This document shows, in pieces, positions 53,545 to 64,000 of a stretch of 64,000 nt of DNA. The notes below the pieces were generated by a model that did no database searches, had not been told where the DNA came from, and worked only from the letters and a program-made list of their open reading frames with translations. Origin of the DNA: Anolis sagrei (Eukaryota; Chordata; Lepidosauria; Squamata; Anolidae); the NCBI RefSeq assembly GCF_037176765.1, contig NC_090028.1, forward strand, positions 22,929,509-22,993,508, in the 5' to 3' direction. Each line of letters starts with the position of its first letter. The first letter of the stretch is position 1. Both the position numbers and the translations under genes were made by a program.

Positions 53545-54025
53545 AAATTTCCCCCTGATAGGACACTTCAGCCTCTTTCCAAGCATGGGGAGGCATGGAG
53601 CTCATCATATGAGTTAAGCTACTTCTGGCTGTCACGCATAGCCCTCCATGGTTGGAAAGAGGCAGAAGTGTCCTGAAAGGAGCGAACTCCGCCATCGACC
53701 ACATCACATTGAGACATTTCCCATCACTGTAGGACATTTCAGCCTCTTTTCAAGATTGGAGAGGCACAGGGCTCATCACATGAGTTCAGCTACTTCTGGC
53801 CATCATGCATAGCTCTCTGTGGTTGGAAAGAGGCAGGAGGGCCCTGAAAGGAGGAAACTCTAGCCATCAACCTCATCACATTGAGACATTTCCCCCCACG
53901 AAGGACACTTCAGCCTCTTTCCAAGCATGGAGAGGCATGGAGCTCATCACATGTTCAGGAGTTGGAAAGAAGAAGAAATGTCCTGAAAGGAGGGAACTCT
54001 GGACATGGGCCAGTCATTCTCTTTA
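53545..54025 (+). repeat. 171-bp tandem repeat
   Basis: GGACACTTCAGCCTCTTTCC occurs at 53561, then variants at 53732 and 53903, an exact 171-bp period over about 2.7 units. Within each unit CAGCCTCTTTCCAAGCATGG and GGTTGGAAAGAGGCAG are near-inverted, so each unit can fold. Confidence 0.88.
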
Positions 54026-54119
54026 GAGCTCCTGTCTCTTATTGCACTTCACTCCCCTGGTTCCAGCTGAAAAACAGGTGCGATGGGACCCATCACAGTT
54101 TCATTGACGAAGCATCAGC

Positions 54120-54835
54120 AGTCTCTTGTATGCAGAACCATAGGATCCCATGGAAAGATATGGTTTTAATCTTCATCACTGCCTCTTGTATCCTATGGGG
54201 TTCATTGCAGAACAATATAACCCCATGGAAAACAATGGTTTTAACCTTGATCACTGTCTCATTTATTTATTTATTTACAGCTTTTATATTCCGCCCTTCT
54301 CACCCCGCAGGGGACTCAGGGCGGATCACAGTGTACACATATATGGCAAACATTCAATGCCAATTTTTGACATACAAACATATACAAACATACACAGAGG
54401 CTATTTAACTTTTTCTGGCCACCAGGGGAGCTGTCGCTTTCATCGTCCATCTGCAATGCTGATGAAGCACTTCCGCATTCCCCGCATGCTTCCCTGCTGG
54501 AATGCTTTGCTGGAGTCTTCTTTATGGCCTCATAAATCAGTTAATTTAGCCTCCCCACACTTTAAGGTGGTACCTAATTTTCCTACTTGACAGATGCAAC
54601 TGTCTTTCGGGTTGCAAAGGTCGACAACAGGCTACACAATTGGTTGGAAACCCACTCCAACCCGGGCTGGCTTCAAACTCATGACCTTTTGGTCAGAGTG
54701 ATCTTAATGCAGCTGACACTCAGCCAGCTGCGCCACAATCCCGGTGCTTTTATCCTATGGGGTTAGATGCAGAACCATAGGATTCCATCAAAAGAAGTGG
54801 TTTTAACCTGGTGCCAGTCACCTTCAATGTAAGGA
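54120..54835 (+). repeat. 75-bp tandem repeat split by a SINE
   Basis: TGCAGAACCATAGGATCCCA at 54131, a variant at 54206 and another at 54768 (after the nested SINE). Units contain TATCCTATGGGGTT and GGTTTTAA landmarks. Confidence 0.75.
54258..54747 (-). mobile_element. tRNA-derived SINE with an L2-like tail
   Basis: On the minus strand the head GGGATTGTGGCGCAGCTGGC and a B-box-like GAGTTTGAAGCC are tRNA-like. The body runs to GTGATCCGCCCTGAGTCCCC and GGTGAGAAGGGCGGAATATA, matching L2 3' ends in the window, followed by an AAATAAATAAATAAAT tail. This is a third SINE family here, presumably moved by L2. Confidence 0.8.
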
Positions 54836-55114
54836 GCTTTGGGCAGGAAAAGGGATTTCTTGGCTTTCATATATTGTTGTTTCTCCTGATTACATAACTA
54901 AAAAGTAATACTGACCTTGTGATGAATGTAAGAGGAATGTTTTGCCAGCTGTCAAGTTTCCACATGTGAGTGTGATGGGGAGGCAGAATGCAAAATGGGA
55001 TTTCTGACAATGTAATCACCTACGCTTTCCCCTCTCAATGTGATGAGGTGGTTGGTCAGACCTCACCTGGAATGATCCCGTTCTGGGCAAAGTGATTCAA
55101 GAAGGAGATGCACA
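54836..55114. other. Unassigned DNA
   Basis: Nothing recognised apart from a weak CR1-like CAGACCTCACCTGGAATGAT scrap near 55055. Confidence 0.45.
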
Positions 55115-55122
55115 AGATGGAA

Positions 55123-55293
55123 CAGGCATGGGCCAACATGGGCCCTGCAGGTGTTTTGGACTTCAACTCCCACAATTCCTGGCCTCAAGCCCCTTCCTTT
55201 CCCCCCTCAGCTAGAAAAGGAAAAGGCGTGAGGCCAGGAATTGTGGGAGTTGAAGTCCAAAACACTTGGACGACCCAAGTTTGCCCATGCCTG
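55123..55293. mobile_element. hAT foldback MITE with perfect target duplication
   Basis: A 171-bp copy of the commonest foldback family, flanked by AGATGGAA on both sides (55115-55122, 55294-55301). Confidence 0.93.
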
Positions 55294-55301
55294 AGATGGA
55301 A

Positions 55302-56207
55302 GGTGCCCAGAAAAAGCATCCGAAATGGTCCAAGGCCTGGAAACCAGGTCTTCAAAACCAGGTCTTCAAAACCAGGTCTTAGAAAGCTGGGTATCATAAC
55401 TTGCATTTCTTCCACAGGGAAAAAAAAACTGCTTCCCATTATGATGCAATTTCCCACTCTCAACGCCCTCCACTATGCAAAATCTTGAGTCTAAAAAGTA
55501 CAGTGTTCTCCTCCAGTCCTTGAGAATAGAGAGATCTCATGGTCATTTCGATTGACGTCTTCTTGCCTTTCAATTTAGTGGCAGAATGTCCCCAAGTAGT
55601 TGGTTTTTTAAAAAGGGTTTCTTGCTCATTTGCTAATTGAGCGAAAATTTGAGCAGAGCATTTCATCGGCTATTTCAGATGGAATCCATGAATCATTGGA
55701 GTCGTTTAAATTCACGGGAGCAGAATGCATTTCCCTTGAAGAGCTTCAATGGGATCCGCTTGGCATTTCCGTCGTTCCTGACAGACGAAGCTGGATGCAT
55801 TCAATTATAAGCGTTATTTTCCCCTTGCGCATGGAGGGGAATCGCTAATTATTTCTGCCCTGGGTCAGGATTGAGTCTCTTCTTGGGGGAAAAAAAAGAC
55901 TTGCATTTGCAAAAGGAACTAGTTGGGGTGGACAGACAGAGATATCATTTCGCATGGGATTCAGTATTTGGACAGCTCCAAGTGCTTAAACTCTGCAATG
56001 GATTCATGACAATTGACACAAATTGAATCTACGCTGCCATATAATGCAGTTTCAAACTGCATTATATAGCAATGCGGATCCAGCCACAGAAACGCAGATT
56101 CCTCAGCATATGCAGTTTAGAACAGAGATTTATTTCAGAAGTACTTCAGCTAAACATCCAACTCTAGAATCCATCCTTTGTTATCTAGATGACAAAACCA
56201 AACCTTT
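55302..56207. other. Unassigned DNA, possible conserved noncoding stretch
   Basis: No gene recognised. CCAGGTCTTCAAAA repeats three times near 55345-55380. The part near 55640-55860 is repeat-free and could be conserved noncoding DNA. A small palindrome (ATAATGCAGTTTCAAACTGC) lies near 56042. Confidence 0.3.
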
Positions 56208-56215
56208 GCCATTAG

Positions 56216-57111
56216 CAGGGGCGGCAAAGTAAGCGGTCGCAGAACACTTTTTTTTTTGCCGGGGGTGCAGAGGCGCCTCTGTAAGTGCTCCTCGACCGCC
56301 ACTTGAGGAGCGCCCCCTCAGCTCACAACAGCCCTAGCAGTCCGGGGGGGAGCCCCAGCTTTCTTGCCTCGCTGCTGGGTGAATCTTTTCCCAAAGGGGC
56401 TGGGCCCTTGAGCCTCGCCTAGCCCCTCTCGTTCCTGGTCCACCCAGCCACCGGGTGCACGAGCAGAGCCGGCACTCAATTGTTCTCTGCGTTCGATCCC
56501 TTCCCCATGACCGGCTCCCTTTCCCGATCCCCCGGCGCTCCACTCGCCTCCTCTCCCCAATCCACGGGTGGGCCAAGGGGCAAAGCCGCCGTGCCTGGCC
56601 CGCTTCGGATCCAGAGGCATGTCTGAAGACCCCAGCGTGTGCACCCAAAGTCGCCTCTTCTCCTGACTTTCTCTTCAGCCATTGGGACAGAGAGAGAGAG
56701 AGAGAGAGCCCCTCCAGCTGGAGGAATCTCCCACCTCCGCTCCCTCCTTTATCTTTGAGCCTACCTTCAGGAAAGGTGGGTATCTCCACCTCTGTCTCTC
56801 TCTCGCTCTTGGTCCCAATGGCTGAGGAGAAAGTCAGGAGAAGAGGTGACTTTTGGTGCACACACCGGGGTCTTCAGGCATGCCTCCGGACCCAAAGCAG
56901 GCCAGGCAAGGGAGCAAGTGTAGTTACTGGGATGTATAGTTCACCTACAATCAAAGAGCATTCTGGACTTCACCAATGATGGAATTGAACCAAATATGGC
57001 ACACAGAACTCCCACGACGAACAGAAAATATATATCAATGATTGGTTGGCGGGGGGGGGGGCGCCAAAATACTGTTTGCTTACTGTTGAAAATTACCTAG
57101 GGCCGCCTCTG
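56216..57111. mobile_element. 896-bp GC-rich hAT element with large internal palindrome
   Basis: Ends CAGGGGCGGC and GCCGCCTCTG, flanked by GCCATTAG and GCCATTGG (7 of 8). Arms of about 100 bp at roughly 56595-56690 and 56813-56910 are inverted copies. A piece of the 288-bp module (about 56935-57030) is included. It has no transposase; open frames in the GC-rich part are compositional. Confidence 0.85.
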
Positions 57112-57119
57112 GCCATTGG

Positions 57120-57490
57120 GAAAAAGGTCATAGATCTCTCCTAAGCAAGGAATGGTGTCCTACTTTTTGTAAAATTTAAGAGGGGGTTAATCCTCCAATC
57201 TCCTGGGAGAACAAACCAAATCACTGCTATCCTAATAACAATGTCTATGAATTAATCCTTGGGGAATACACGGTAGTCATTCAGCCACAAAAAACAATTT
57301 GAAGCTGCAGAGCGACGGGATTAAAGCCAACATTTTTCTGTTATTATTTTCTTCCTTCACTTATTTCCAGTGAACTTTGTGATGATCAGACCTGGTTTAA
57401 CAGAGAAGAGAGATAAGAGTGGGTTGAGTCCAAATGCAGCAATGCTGCTGACCTGTGGCCATAACCACCTTTACAGGGTTGTTATGGGAA
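57120..57490. other. Unassigned DNA
   Basis: Nothing recognised. Confidence 0.5.
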
Positions 57491-57817
57491 TAAAAGGGCC
57501 CCGTAGTGGTGCAGCAGGCTAAACTGCTGAGCTGCTGAACTTGCTGACCAAAAGGTCAGCAGGCTGAATCCAGGAAGTGCAGAATAAGCTCCCACTGTTA
57601 GGCTCAGCTCCTGCCAACCTAGCAGTTTGAAAACATGCAAGTGTGAGTAGGTACTGTTTCTGCGTGAAGGTAATGGTACTCCATGCTATCATACTGGCCA
57701 CATGACCTTGGAGATGTCTGCGGACACTACTGGCTCTGGCTTAGAAATGGAGATGAGCACTAGAGTCGGACACAACTGGACTTAATGTCAGGGGAAACCT
57801 TCACTTTATGGGATTGA
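57491..57817 (+). mobile_element. Sauria-type SINE
   Basis: Head GGGCCCCGTAGTGGTGCAGC and a Bov-B-like tail (AGAGTCGGACACAACTGGAC, GGGGAAACCTTCACTTTA). Full length, moderately diverged. Confidence 0.92.
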
Positions 57818-58127
57818 AATGGAACGGCAATGAAGGTCACCCTGTTTAGAGAGATATCTTAAGACCCATACTAAATCTCTACCAATGTTGAGGCCTAGGA
57901 GAGCCACATGTATCAGGAAAACCACCAAATATTTGGATTACAATGCCCATCAGCCTCAGCCAAAAAATACAATAGTCTTGGAGGGCAGTGTGTTGGAAAG
58001 GTTTGGATATTTTACATTATTATGGGATCTTCCCACCTCCAGAATGGATTGCAAGTATAGAAATAAGGGAAGGAGTACAAAGTAAGACCATTTCAGATGG
58101 AGAGCTATCAGAGTAAACAGTACAGAG
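57818..58127. other. Unassigned DNA
   Basis: Nothing recognised. Confidence 0.5.
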
Positions 58128-58868
58128 TTATATTTTATTTTATTTATTTATTTCGGGTACTTCTACCCCGCCCTTCTCAACCCCCGAGGGGGGACTCAGG
58201 GCGGCTTACAGAAAGGCACAATTCGATGCCTGCACAACATACACATAACATATAAAACCATAGTTAAAACAATTATCACAGTTAAAAACAATCAGTATAT
58301 AACACATCAATAAAACTATTCTCATGCTCAGCATTCGTCTTTCAGAGTTCCATAATTCCATTCCATTAGTCAATTCCTGTTCCTTGTCAAGTCCTTTCTT
58401 TATCTGCCAGATTGTCCGAATGCCTGGTCCCAAATCCATGTTTTCAATTTTTTCCTGAAGGAAAGGAGTGATGTCGCTGATCTAATTTCCCCGGGGAGTG
58501 AATTCCACAGGTGGGGTCCACCACCGAGAAGGCCCTGCTCCTCGTCCCCACCAATCTCACTTGTGATAGAGGCAGGGTCAAGAGCAAGGCCTCCCCAGAA
58601 GACCTTAGATTCCGGGGTGAGACGTAGAGGGAGATCCGTTTGGACAGATACACTGGGCTGGAACCGTATAGGGTTTTGTAGGTCAAAACCAGCACCTTGA
58701 ATTGTGCTCGGAATTGGATCGGCAGCCAGTGGAGCTGACACAACAGGGGGGTGGTATGCTCCCTGTATGACACTCCGGTGAGCAGTCTGGACTAGTTGGA
58801 GTTTCCGAACAGTCTTCAAAGGCAACCCCACGTAGAGTGCGTTGCAGTAATCTAATCGGGATGTAACA
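58128..58868 (-). mobile_element. L2 LINE C-terminus and 3' UTR
   Basis: Reverse copy of the 51396-52175 subfamily: TTTATTTATTTCGGGTACTT tail at 58128, then CCCCGCCCTTCTCAACCCCC, and coding KTWIWDQAFGQSGR up to the ALYVGLPLKT region near 58830. Frame changes are present. Confidence 0.93.
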
Positions 58869-60111
58869 AGAGCCCAACAAAGTGATTTGGTGTGAAAGAA
58901 CTCTGTTTGTTGCTGGTGTTAATCCCAAACATTATTACATGCACATGCCAGCTATATCCTGCTGAAAATTGCATCTAGTACTTTAAAGTAACCTTAGGCC
59001 AAATATGGTCCTCTGAGCTTCCGTGGCTGGCCAGGTCCCCTTCCATGAAGGTCAAAGACTCTGTATACATCCACATTGTATAATTAATGCAGTTTGACAC
59101 CACTATGGGTCAGTGCTATGGAATTCAGGGAGTTGTAGATGCACTATAGACCCTGTGCATCACATCAGGTTCATGGCAAATTCATTGCAAAGTTACATGT
59201 CATCGGTACAGATACTGATTGTGTCCTATGTCTGTTCAAGGCTAGAAAAGTAATGTATGAGGTCACCTTCTAGAATGGAGCAATATAGACAGAGAGGAAA
59301 TGCTTGAGGGGCAACGGGAGAGCCTCCCTGCAGGGACATTGCAGCCTTCAGCTGAGCCAGTTCTGCAAGAGCCAAACTCTTCTTAACTTTGGAACAAAGG
59401 CAAGCCGTTTACCTTCAGGGAAATGGCAAGAGCTGGAGATAATAATCAAAGCTCGATTGATTTCATTATCTCGGATTTCAGGCTGCTTTAAACTCTGGAA
59501 TTTAGGGGATTAAGTGCTGACCTTCCCCTTTCCTCCCCTGGAGGCTTATAGGCTGGGAGTGTGCTTTTGGACTTCCTTCTGGCCCAGTTCTCTAGGAGTT
59601 TGGTCTATTACTCAGTTTCCCCTCCTATTTGCAAGAAAGATTTGAGTTATGGGAACCAGGTGAGACAGTCCACCCAACTGGGTTTGAGCACCTTGGATAA
59701 TTCCTTTTGTTGGAATTAATACGACAACTAATTTTTTCAGTAATAGTCGTAAGTCATATCAAATTTGTTAATTTTGTACTTAAGAGGTGATATCCGACAT
59801 GTGGGCATGGCACACACGAAACTTACCTAATACTTTTTTGTTTGCATTTTGTAAACCTCAGAAGCCTGCCAAAGTCAGTTTCATGTTCAATGCAAGGGAG
59901 TGTTGCAAAGCCAAAAAGGCTGGCTTTCCTGTTTAAATTAATGGCCTTTCACCATGAGGAGAGGAAAGCAGCACGGAGAAAGCAGAGTTTGCTGGGAAAG
60001 AGACTGAGAAAACACAGGATTCTGGGAAATGTAGTTTGGGAATGTGAGAAGCCTTTCCCAGAATTCTGTTCAACATCAAGAAGCCCAATCAGGAGACAGA
60101 GATATGTGTCT
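58869..60111. other. Unassigned DNA, possible conserved noncoding stretch
   Basis: No gene recognised. A foldback MITE scrap (ATTAATGCAGTTTGACACCA) lies near 59083. The region near 59400-59515 (ATAATAATCAAAGCTCGATT) is repeat-free and could be conserved noncoding DNA. Confidence 0.3.
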
Positions 60112-60842
60112 CATAGAATCATAGAATCAAAGAGTTGGAAGAGACCTCATGGGCCATCCAGTCCAACCCCCTGCCAAGAAGCAGGAATATTGCATTCAAA
60201 TCACCCCTGACAGATGGCCATCCAGCCTCTGTTTAAAAGCTTCCAAAGAAGGAGCCTCCACCACACTCCGGGGCAGAGAGTTCCACTGCTGAATGGCTCT
60301 CACAGTCAGGAAGTTCTTCCTCATGTTCAGATGGAATCTCCTCTTTTGTAGTTTGAAGCCATTGTTTCGTGTCCTAGTCTCCAGGGAAGCAGAAAACAAG
60401 CTTGCTCCCTCCTCCCTGTGGCTTCCTCTCACATATTTATACATGGCCATCATATCCCCTCTCAGCCTTCTCTTCTTCAGGCTAAACATGCCCAGCTCCT
60501 TAAGCCGCTCCTCATAGGGCTTGTTCTCCAGACCTTTTATCATTTTTGTCGCTCTCCTCTGGACACACTCCAGCTTGTCAACATCTCTCCTGTATTGCGG
60601 TGCCCAGAATTGGACACAATATTCCAGGTGTGGTCTAACCAAAGCAGAATAGAGGGGTAGCATGACTTCCCTAGATCTAGACACTATGCTCCTATTGATG
60701 CAGGCCAAAATCCCATTGGCTTTTTTTGCCGCCACATCACATTGTTGGCTCATGTTTAACTTGTTGTCCACGAGGACTCCAAGATCTTTTTCACACGTAC
60801 TGCTCTCGAGCCAGGCATCGTCCCCCATTCTGTATCTTTGCA
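60112..60842 (-). mobile_element. CR1 LINE, well preserved, 5'-truncated
   Basis: The frame 60196-60828 encodes 210 uninterrupted residues of the ORF2 C-terminus, from [20 protein letters not shown] to the stop after GHLSGVI. The 3' end has the AGAATCATAGAATCAAAG tail. It is probably the youngest CR1 in the window. Confidence 0.95.
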
Positions 60843-60904
60843 GAAGCAGTCAGAGTTCCAATGAATGGTTGAATTCGCAAAGAGGCGGACGTGCTGAGAC
60901 TTCT

Positions 60905-61890
60905 TTTTTAAAAATATATATTTTATTGTTTTTTTTTCTTGCAGGTAAAATTAAGGTCCAATAAACTGGAGTGTGAAAAAAAAAGAAAATAAATTGAAAT
61001 GAAAATTACAATGAAAGTGTGAGAGCATATTGTATAAGGACAGTAGGAAAATGGAATAGGGAAATAGGGATATGGGAGAGAGAAAGAGAAAAAATGAATA
61101 AAATAAAGAAGGAAGATAAGATGGCTTCCAGGTTTTCTCTGGTTGTGTTGTCCATTCTTTTCCTTCCTTTTTCTAGTTTTTGCCTTCTAGTTTCTTTATA
61201 TTTTTGGTCTTTGAAATTTCTTATGGCTCTTGCAAATATATTTCTGGGTTCTCATTCCTAATAAAGTCCGTGAATTTTCCCAATTTGTTTTTTGTCTCAT
61301 TGTACTATTGTCTGTTGGTCTTTGTGTGAGTAAATCCACGTTCATTATATCCCAGACCTTCAATAGACAGTTTTCTATAGTTGGCATTGTGTTTGTTGAC
61401 CCCGGTGGCGCAGTGGGTTAAACCCCTGTGCTGGCAGGACTGCAGACCGACAGGTCACAGGTTCGAATCCGGGGAGAGGCGGATGAGCTCCTTCTATCAG
61501 CTCCAGCTCCTCATGCGGGGACATGAGAGAAGCCTCCCACAAGGATGATAAAAACATCAAATCATCCAGGCGTCCCCTGGGCAACGTACTTGCAGACGGC
61601 CAATTCTCTCACTCCAGAAGCGACTTGCAGTTTCTCAAGTTGCTCCTGACACGACCAAAAAAATTGTGTTTGTTTTCCATAATTGTGCTAGTTTAATCCT
61701 GGCTGCTGTTATAAGGTAGATGAAAATTTTATTTGTGTTTATTTCCATTTCAAAATCAGTTATACCTAGTAGGAAATACTCCCGCTTGAGATCAAATTTT
61801 ATTTGTAGAATTAGTTCCATCTTTTTATGAATTGACCGTCGGAAGGATTTGGTTTTTTTGCACTTCCACCATACATGGAAGTGCAAAAAG
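60905..61890 (-). mobile_element. L1 LINE 3' part split by a SINE
   Basis: The frame 61635-61886 encodes the L1 ORF2 C-terminus style (HVWWKCKKTKSFRRSIHKKM, then FDLKREYFLLGI and LITAARIKLAQLWK). The 3' UTR, interrupted by the SINE at 61399-61662, runs to about 60905 and is A-rich on the minus strand. It is the only L1 recognised here. Confidence 0.75.
61399..61662 (+). mobile_element. SINE2-family SINE with perfect target duplication
   Basis: Near full length, from CCCCGGTGGCGCAGTGGGTT to GTTGCTCCTGACACGACC and poly-A. A perfect 12-bp duplication ATTGTGTTTGTT flanks it (61386-61397 and 61663-61674). It is the best copy for comparing SINE and LINE tails. Confidence 0.95.
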
Positions 61891-61912
61891 AGGCTGAGAC
61901 TTCTTACAAGTA

Positions 61913-61937
61913 ATAGTAGTAGTAGTAGTAGTAGTAA
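61913..61937. repeat. TAG microsatellite
   Basis: About eight TAG units. Confidence 0.9.
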
Positions 61938-62029
61938 TACTTTTATTTAAATTAGTGTTGGGCTGGGAAGTAATCCCTCAATGGATGGCCTTTGGGGGTC
62001 CCTTCCAACTCAATAGGGGAAGCATATTA

Positions 62030-62150
62030 ATTAGTTTAGAGGCTGGATGGCCATCTGTCAGGAGAGTCTTGATGGTGCCCTTCTGTCTAGAAGAAGGGAG
62101 TTGGACTAGATGGCCCTTGGGGTTCCTCTCCAACTCTAAGATTCTATCAA
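62030..62150 (+). mobile_element. Diverged CR1 3' end
   Basis: GAGGCTGGATGGCCATCTGT to CTCCAACTCTAAGATTCTAT; a variant CR1 subfamily (CTAGATGGCCCTTGGGGTTC). Confidence 0.8.
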
Positions 62151-62539
62151 AATGTAAAATTGGTTAATATTGAGTCTTTCAATGAAATAACTGTTGTGAT
62201 TTTTTAAAAATACGTTTTTGTCAAAACTTTAAAAGCTTCCCTAAAATCAGTATATGTATGAATATTTCTGGAAATTTGGGGGAGTGATCCCCTGTTACCT
62301 TGTGTCATTGTATAGAAAACTCAAGGAGATTGCTCTTTTAGTTTTTTTTTAAAAAAAATTGCTATAACGAATAAGTAACAAAATTTTGTTACTCTCATTC
62401 TAGTCACAAAATTTTCACTAACGATATTTTAGAAACACTTTAGAAACAAAACGTCAGTGCCCTCTAATTTTGTAATGAGTTTTGAAACTTTTAAAATCAA
62501 TTGAATGTGTCTAGGAATTAGCATCACATTTTGCACCCT
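62151..62539. other. AT-rich DNA, partly like the 29940-30735 foldback
   Basis: ACACTTTAGAAACAAAACGT and AATTTTGTTACTCTC resemble the interior of the foldback at 30540-30700. The ends are not defined. Confidence 0.4.
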
Positions 62540-63806
62540 TGGAGCCCCTAGAGGAGCAGTGGGTTAAATCGCTGAGCTGCTGAACTTGCTGACTGACAGT
62601 TCAAATCTGGGGAGCGGAGTGAGCTCCCGCTGTCAGCCACAGCCTCTGCCAACCTAATAGTTTGAAACCATGCAAATGTGAGTAGGTCAATAGGTACCGC
62701 TCCGGCAGGAAGGTAACGGCACTCCATGTCACAGGTCCACAGTTTGGGGGTCCTCCTGGATTCTTCACTTACGTTTGAGGCTCAGACGTCGGTGGTGACC
62801 AGGAGGGCCTTTGCACAATTAAGACTCGTACGCTAACTGCAACCATACCTCAGGAAGGCGGATCTGGCCAGGGTGGTCCACGCCTTAGTCATCTGTAGAC
62901 TGGACTACTGCAATGCACTCTACGTGGGGCTGCCCTTGAAAACAGCTCGGAAATTTCAGATGATCCAACGGGCGGCAGCCAGGTTGTTAACTGGGGATCC
63001 TTACCAGGAACGGTCATCCCTCCTGTTCAAGGAGCTCCACTGGCTGCCATTCATCTACCGGACCCAATTCAAGGTGCAGGTTCTTACCTTCAAAGCCCTG
63101 AACGGTTTGGGACCCTTCGTGACCGCATCTCTGTATATCTGGAGAGGCCCTGCTCTCGATCCCACCAGCATCGCAGGCGCAATTGGTGGGGACGAGAGAG
63201 AGGGCCTTTTCAGTGGTGGCCCCTCGACTCTGGAACTCACTCCCTAAGGACATCAGGCAGGCCCCAACTCTGGCAGTCTTTAGGAGGAGATTGAAGATGT
63301 GGTTGTTCCAGTGTGCCTTCCCGGAATAATGATCCCTTGGAACTTTGTCTCTCCAAAGCACTTCACATTTTTAGGTCTGCTCATATGTCTTCCACAAACG
63401 CCACTATCACCTTTTCGCCCATGCCTCAGCACTATTCCAATTTTAATTTTTTACATTTGGCCTTCCCACAGTTTTAATTGTATGTTGTCTTATTGATAAT
63501 GTTATATGTTTATCATTTATGTTTTATTTTAATTGCTTGTATTGTTGTGATTATTGCCTGTATTGTTGTGTTTGGGCTCGGCCTCATGTAAGCCGCACTG
63601 AGTCCCTTGGGGAGATGGTAGCGGGGTACAAATAAAGTGTTGTTGTTGTTGTTGTTGTTGTTATTATGTGGTCATGCTGGCCACATGACCTTGAAGGTGT
63701 CTACAGACAACGGCAGCTCTTCAGCTTAGTAATGGAGATGAGTACCAGAGTTCCAGAGTTGGATACGACTGAACTTAATATCAGGGGAAAACCTTTACCT
63801 TTAATA
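62540..63806 (+). mobile_element. Sauria-type SINE split by an L2 insertion
   Basis: 62540-62728 is the 5' part (GGAGCCCCTAGAGGAGCAGT to GCACTCCATG). 63668-63806 is the 3' part (GTGGTCATGCTGGCCACATG to GGGGAAAACCTTTACCTTTA). The two halves join without loss when the L2 is removed. Confidence 0.92.
62729..63667 (+). mobile_element. L2 LINE 3' part nested in a SINE
   Basis: Coding remains from the SLTFEAQTSVVTRRAFAQLR-like region, then CRLDYCNALYVGLPLKTARK (frame 62873-63247), then a UTR ending GTAAGCCGCACTGAGTCCCT and a GTT tail. The frame is broken after about 63120. Confidence 0.93.
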
Positions 63807-63834
63807 GTTCTCACATTTCCCAATGCTTTCAAGC

Positions 63835-63960
63835 AGTTTTTTTTCCAAACTTCGGCCTTCCAAGTGTTTTGAACTTTAGGTCCCAGAATCCCCAAACATT
63901 GGCCTAGGCAGCTGAGGCTTGTGGGAACTGAAGTCTGAAACAGCTGGAAATGCTGGCCTA
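63835..63960. mobile_element. Foldback MITE relative
   Basis: AAACTTCGGCCTTCCAAGTG and AAACAGCTGGAAATGCTGGC form loose inverted arms around CCCAGAATCCCCAAACATTG. Diverged, ends uncertain. Confidence 0.5.
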
Positions 63961-64000
63961 AAGCCTGGATATGGGCATCCGTTGGTGACCGTGATTATTG

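Noticed and set aside
53545-54025. CRISPR-like regular repeats
   Set aside because: Units are contiguous 171-bp tandem repeats without spacers, in a vertebrate genome.
56334-56979. Open frames of 174-175 codons on both strands
   Set aside because: They lie inside a hAT element in a GC-rich palindrome, which makes paired open frames on both strands by symmetry.
45288-60111. Possible CDH13 or MLYCD exons, the expected neighbours of HSBP1
   Set aside because: Neighbour order is from memory of mammals, and no cadherin-repeat or decarboxylase-like frame with splice sites was recognised on either strand.

Overview
The window reads as nuclear DNA of a squamate reptile, most likely an iguanian close to Anolis. 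The evidence is the repeat mix: Bov-B LINEs with Sauria-type SINEs carrying a Bov-B-like tail, a second tRNA-derived SINE whose tail matches another LINE, many L2 and CR1 LINE pieces, Penelope-like elements, hAT foldback MITEs with 8-bp target duplications, Helitrons, and solo LTRs. All calls were made by eye; no database search was run.

One ordinary host gene is clear: HSBP1 (heat shock factor binding protein 1) on the minus strand. It has exon 1 in a CpG island at 39282-39326, exon 2 at 36101-36167 and exon 3 at 33980-34113, together encoding 81 residues. Its second intron is a textbook minor-spliceosome (U12-type) AT-AC intron. About 18.8 kb away on the same strand lies a partial duplicate: a second CpG island (20040-20720) with the same promoter motifs at the same spacing, and a decayed exon 2 (17714-17786) that keeps its U12-type donor. 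No exon 3 for the duplicate was found.

A second coding unit, 14486-16225 minus, is an uninterrupted 579-codon Tigger/pogo transposase-derived frame (TIGD1-like). Two of its three catalytic acidic residues are replaced, so it is a candidate domesticated gene.

Layout: 1-9 kb holds L2, other LINE, solo-LTR and RTE-like LINE remains. 9.2-12.6 kb holds a broken Ty1/copia-like fossil with nested MITE and SINE, then another LINE tail. 14-16.5 kb is the Tigger-derived frame. 17-24.8 kb holds the HSBP1 duplicate, L2, Bov-B and a twin-primed LINE. 25-33.5 kb is CR1, SINEs and hAT MITEs. 33.5-39.5 kb is HSBP1, with Penelope elements in intron 1 and CR1 in intron 2. 39.5-45.3 kb holds CR1, a 286-bp minisatellite split by a hAT element, and two head-to-tail Helitrons. 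45-64 kb is intergenic DNA with Bov-B, CR1, L2, L1, SINEs, tandem repeats and hAT elements. Apart from HSBP1 and the Tigger-derived frame, the open frames are transposon remains, compositional artefacts of GC-rich or low-complexity DNA, or unassigned.
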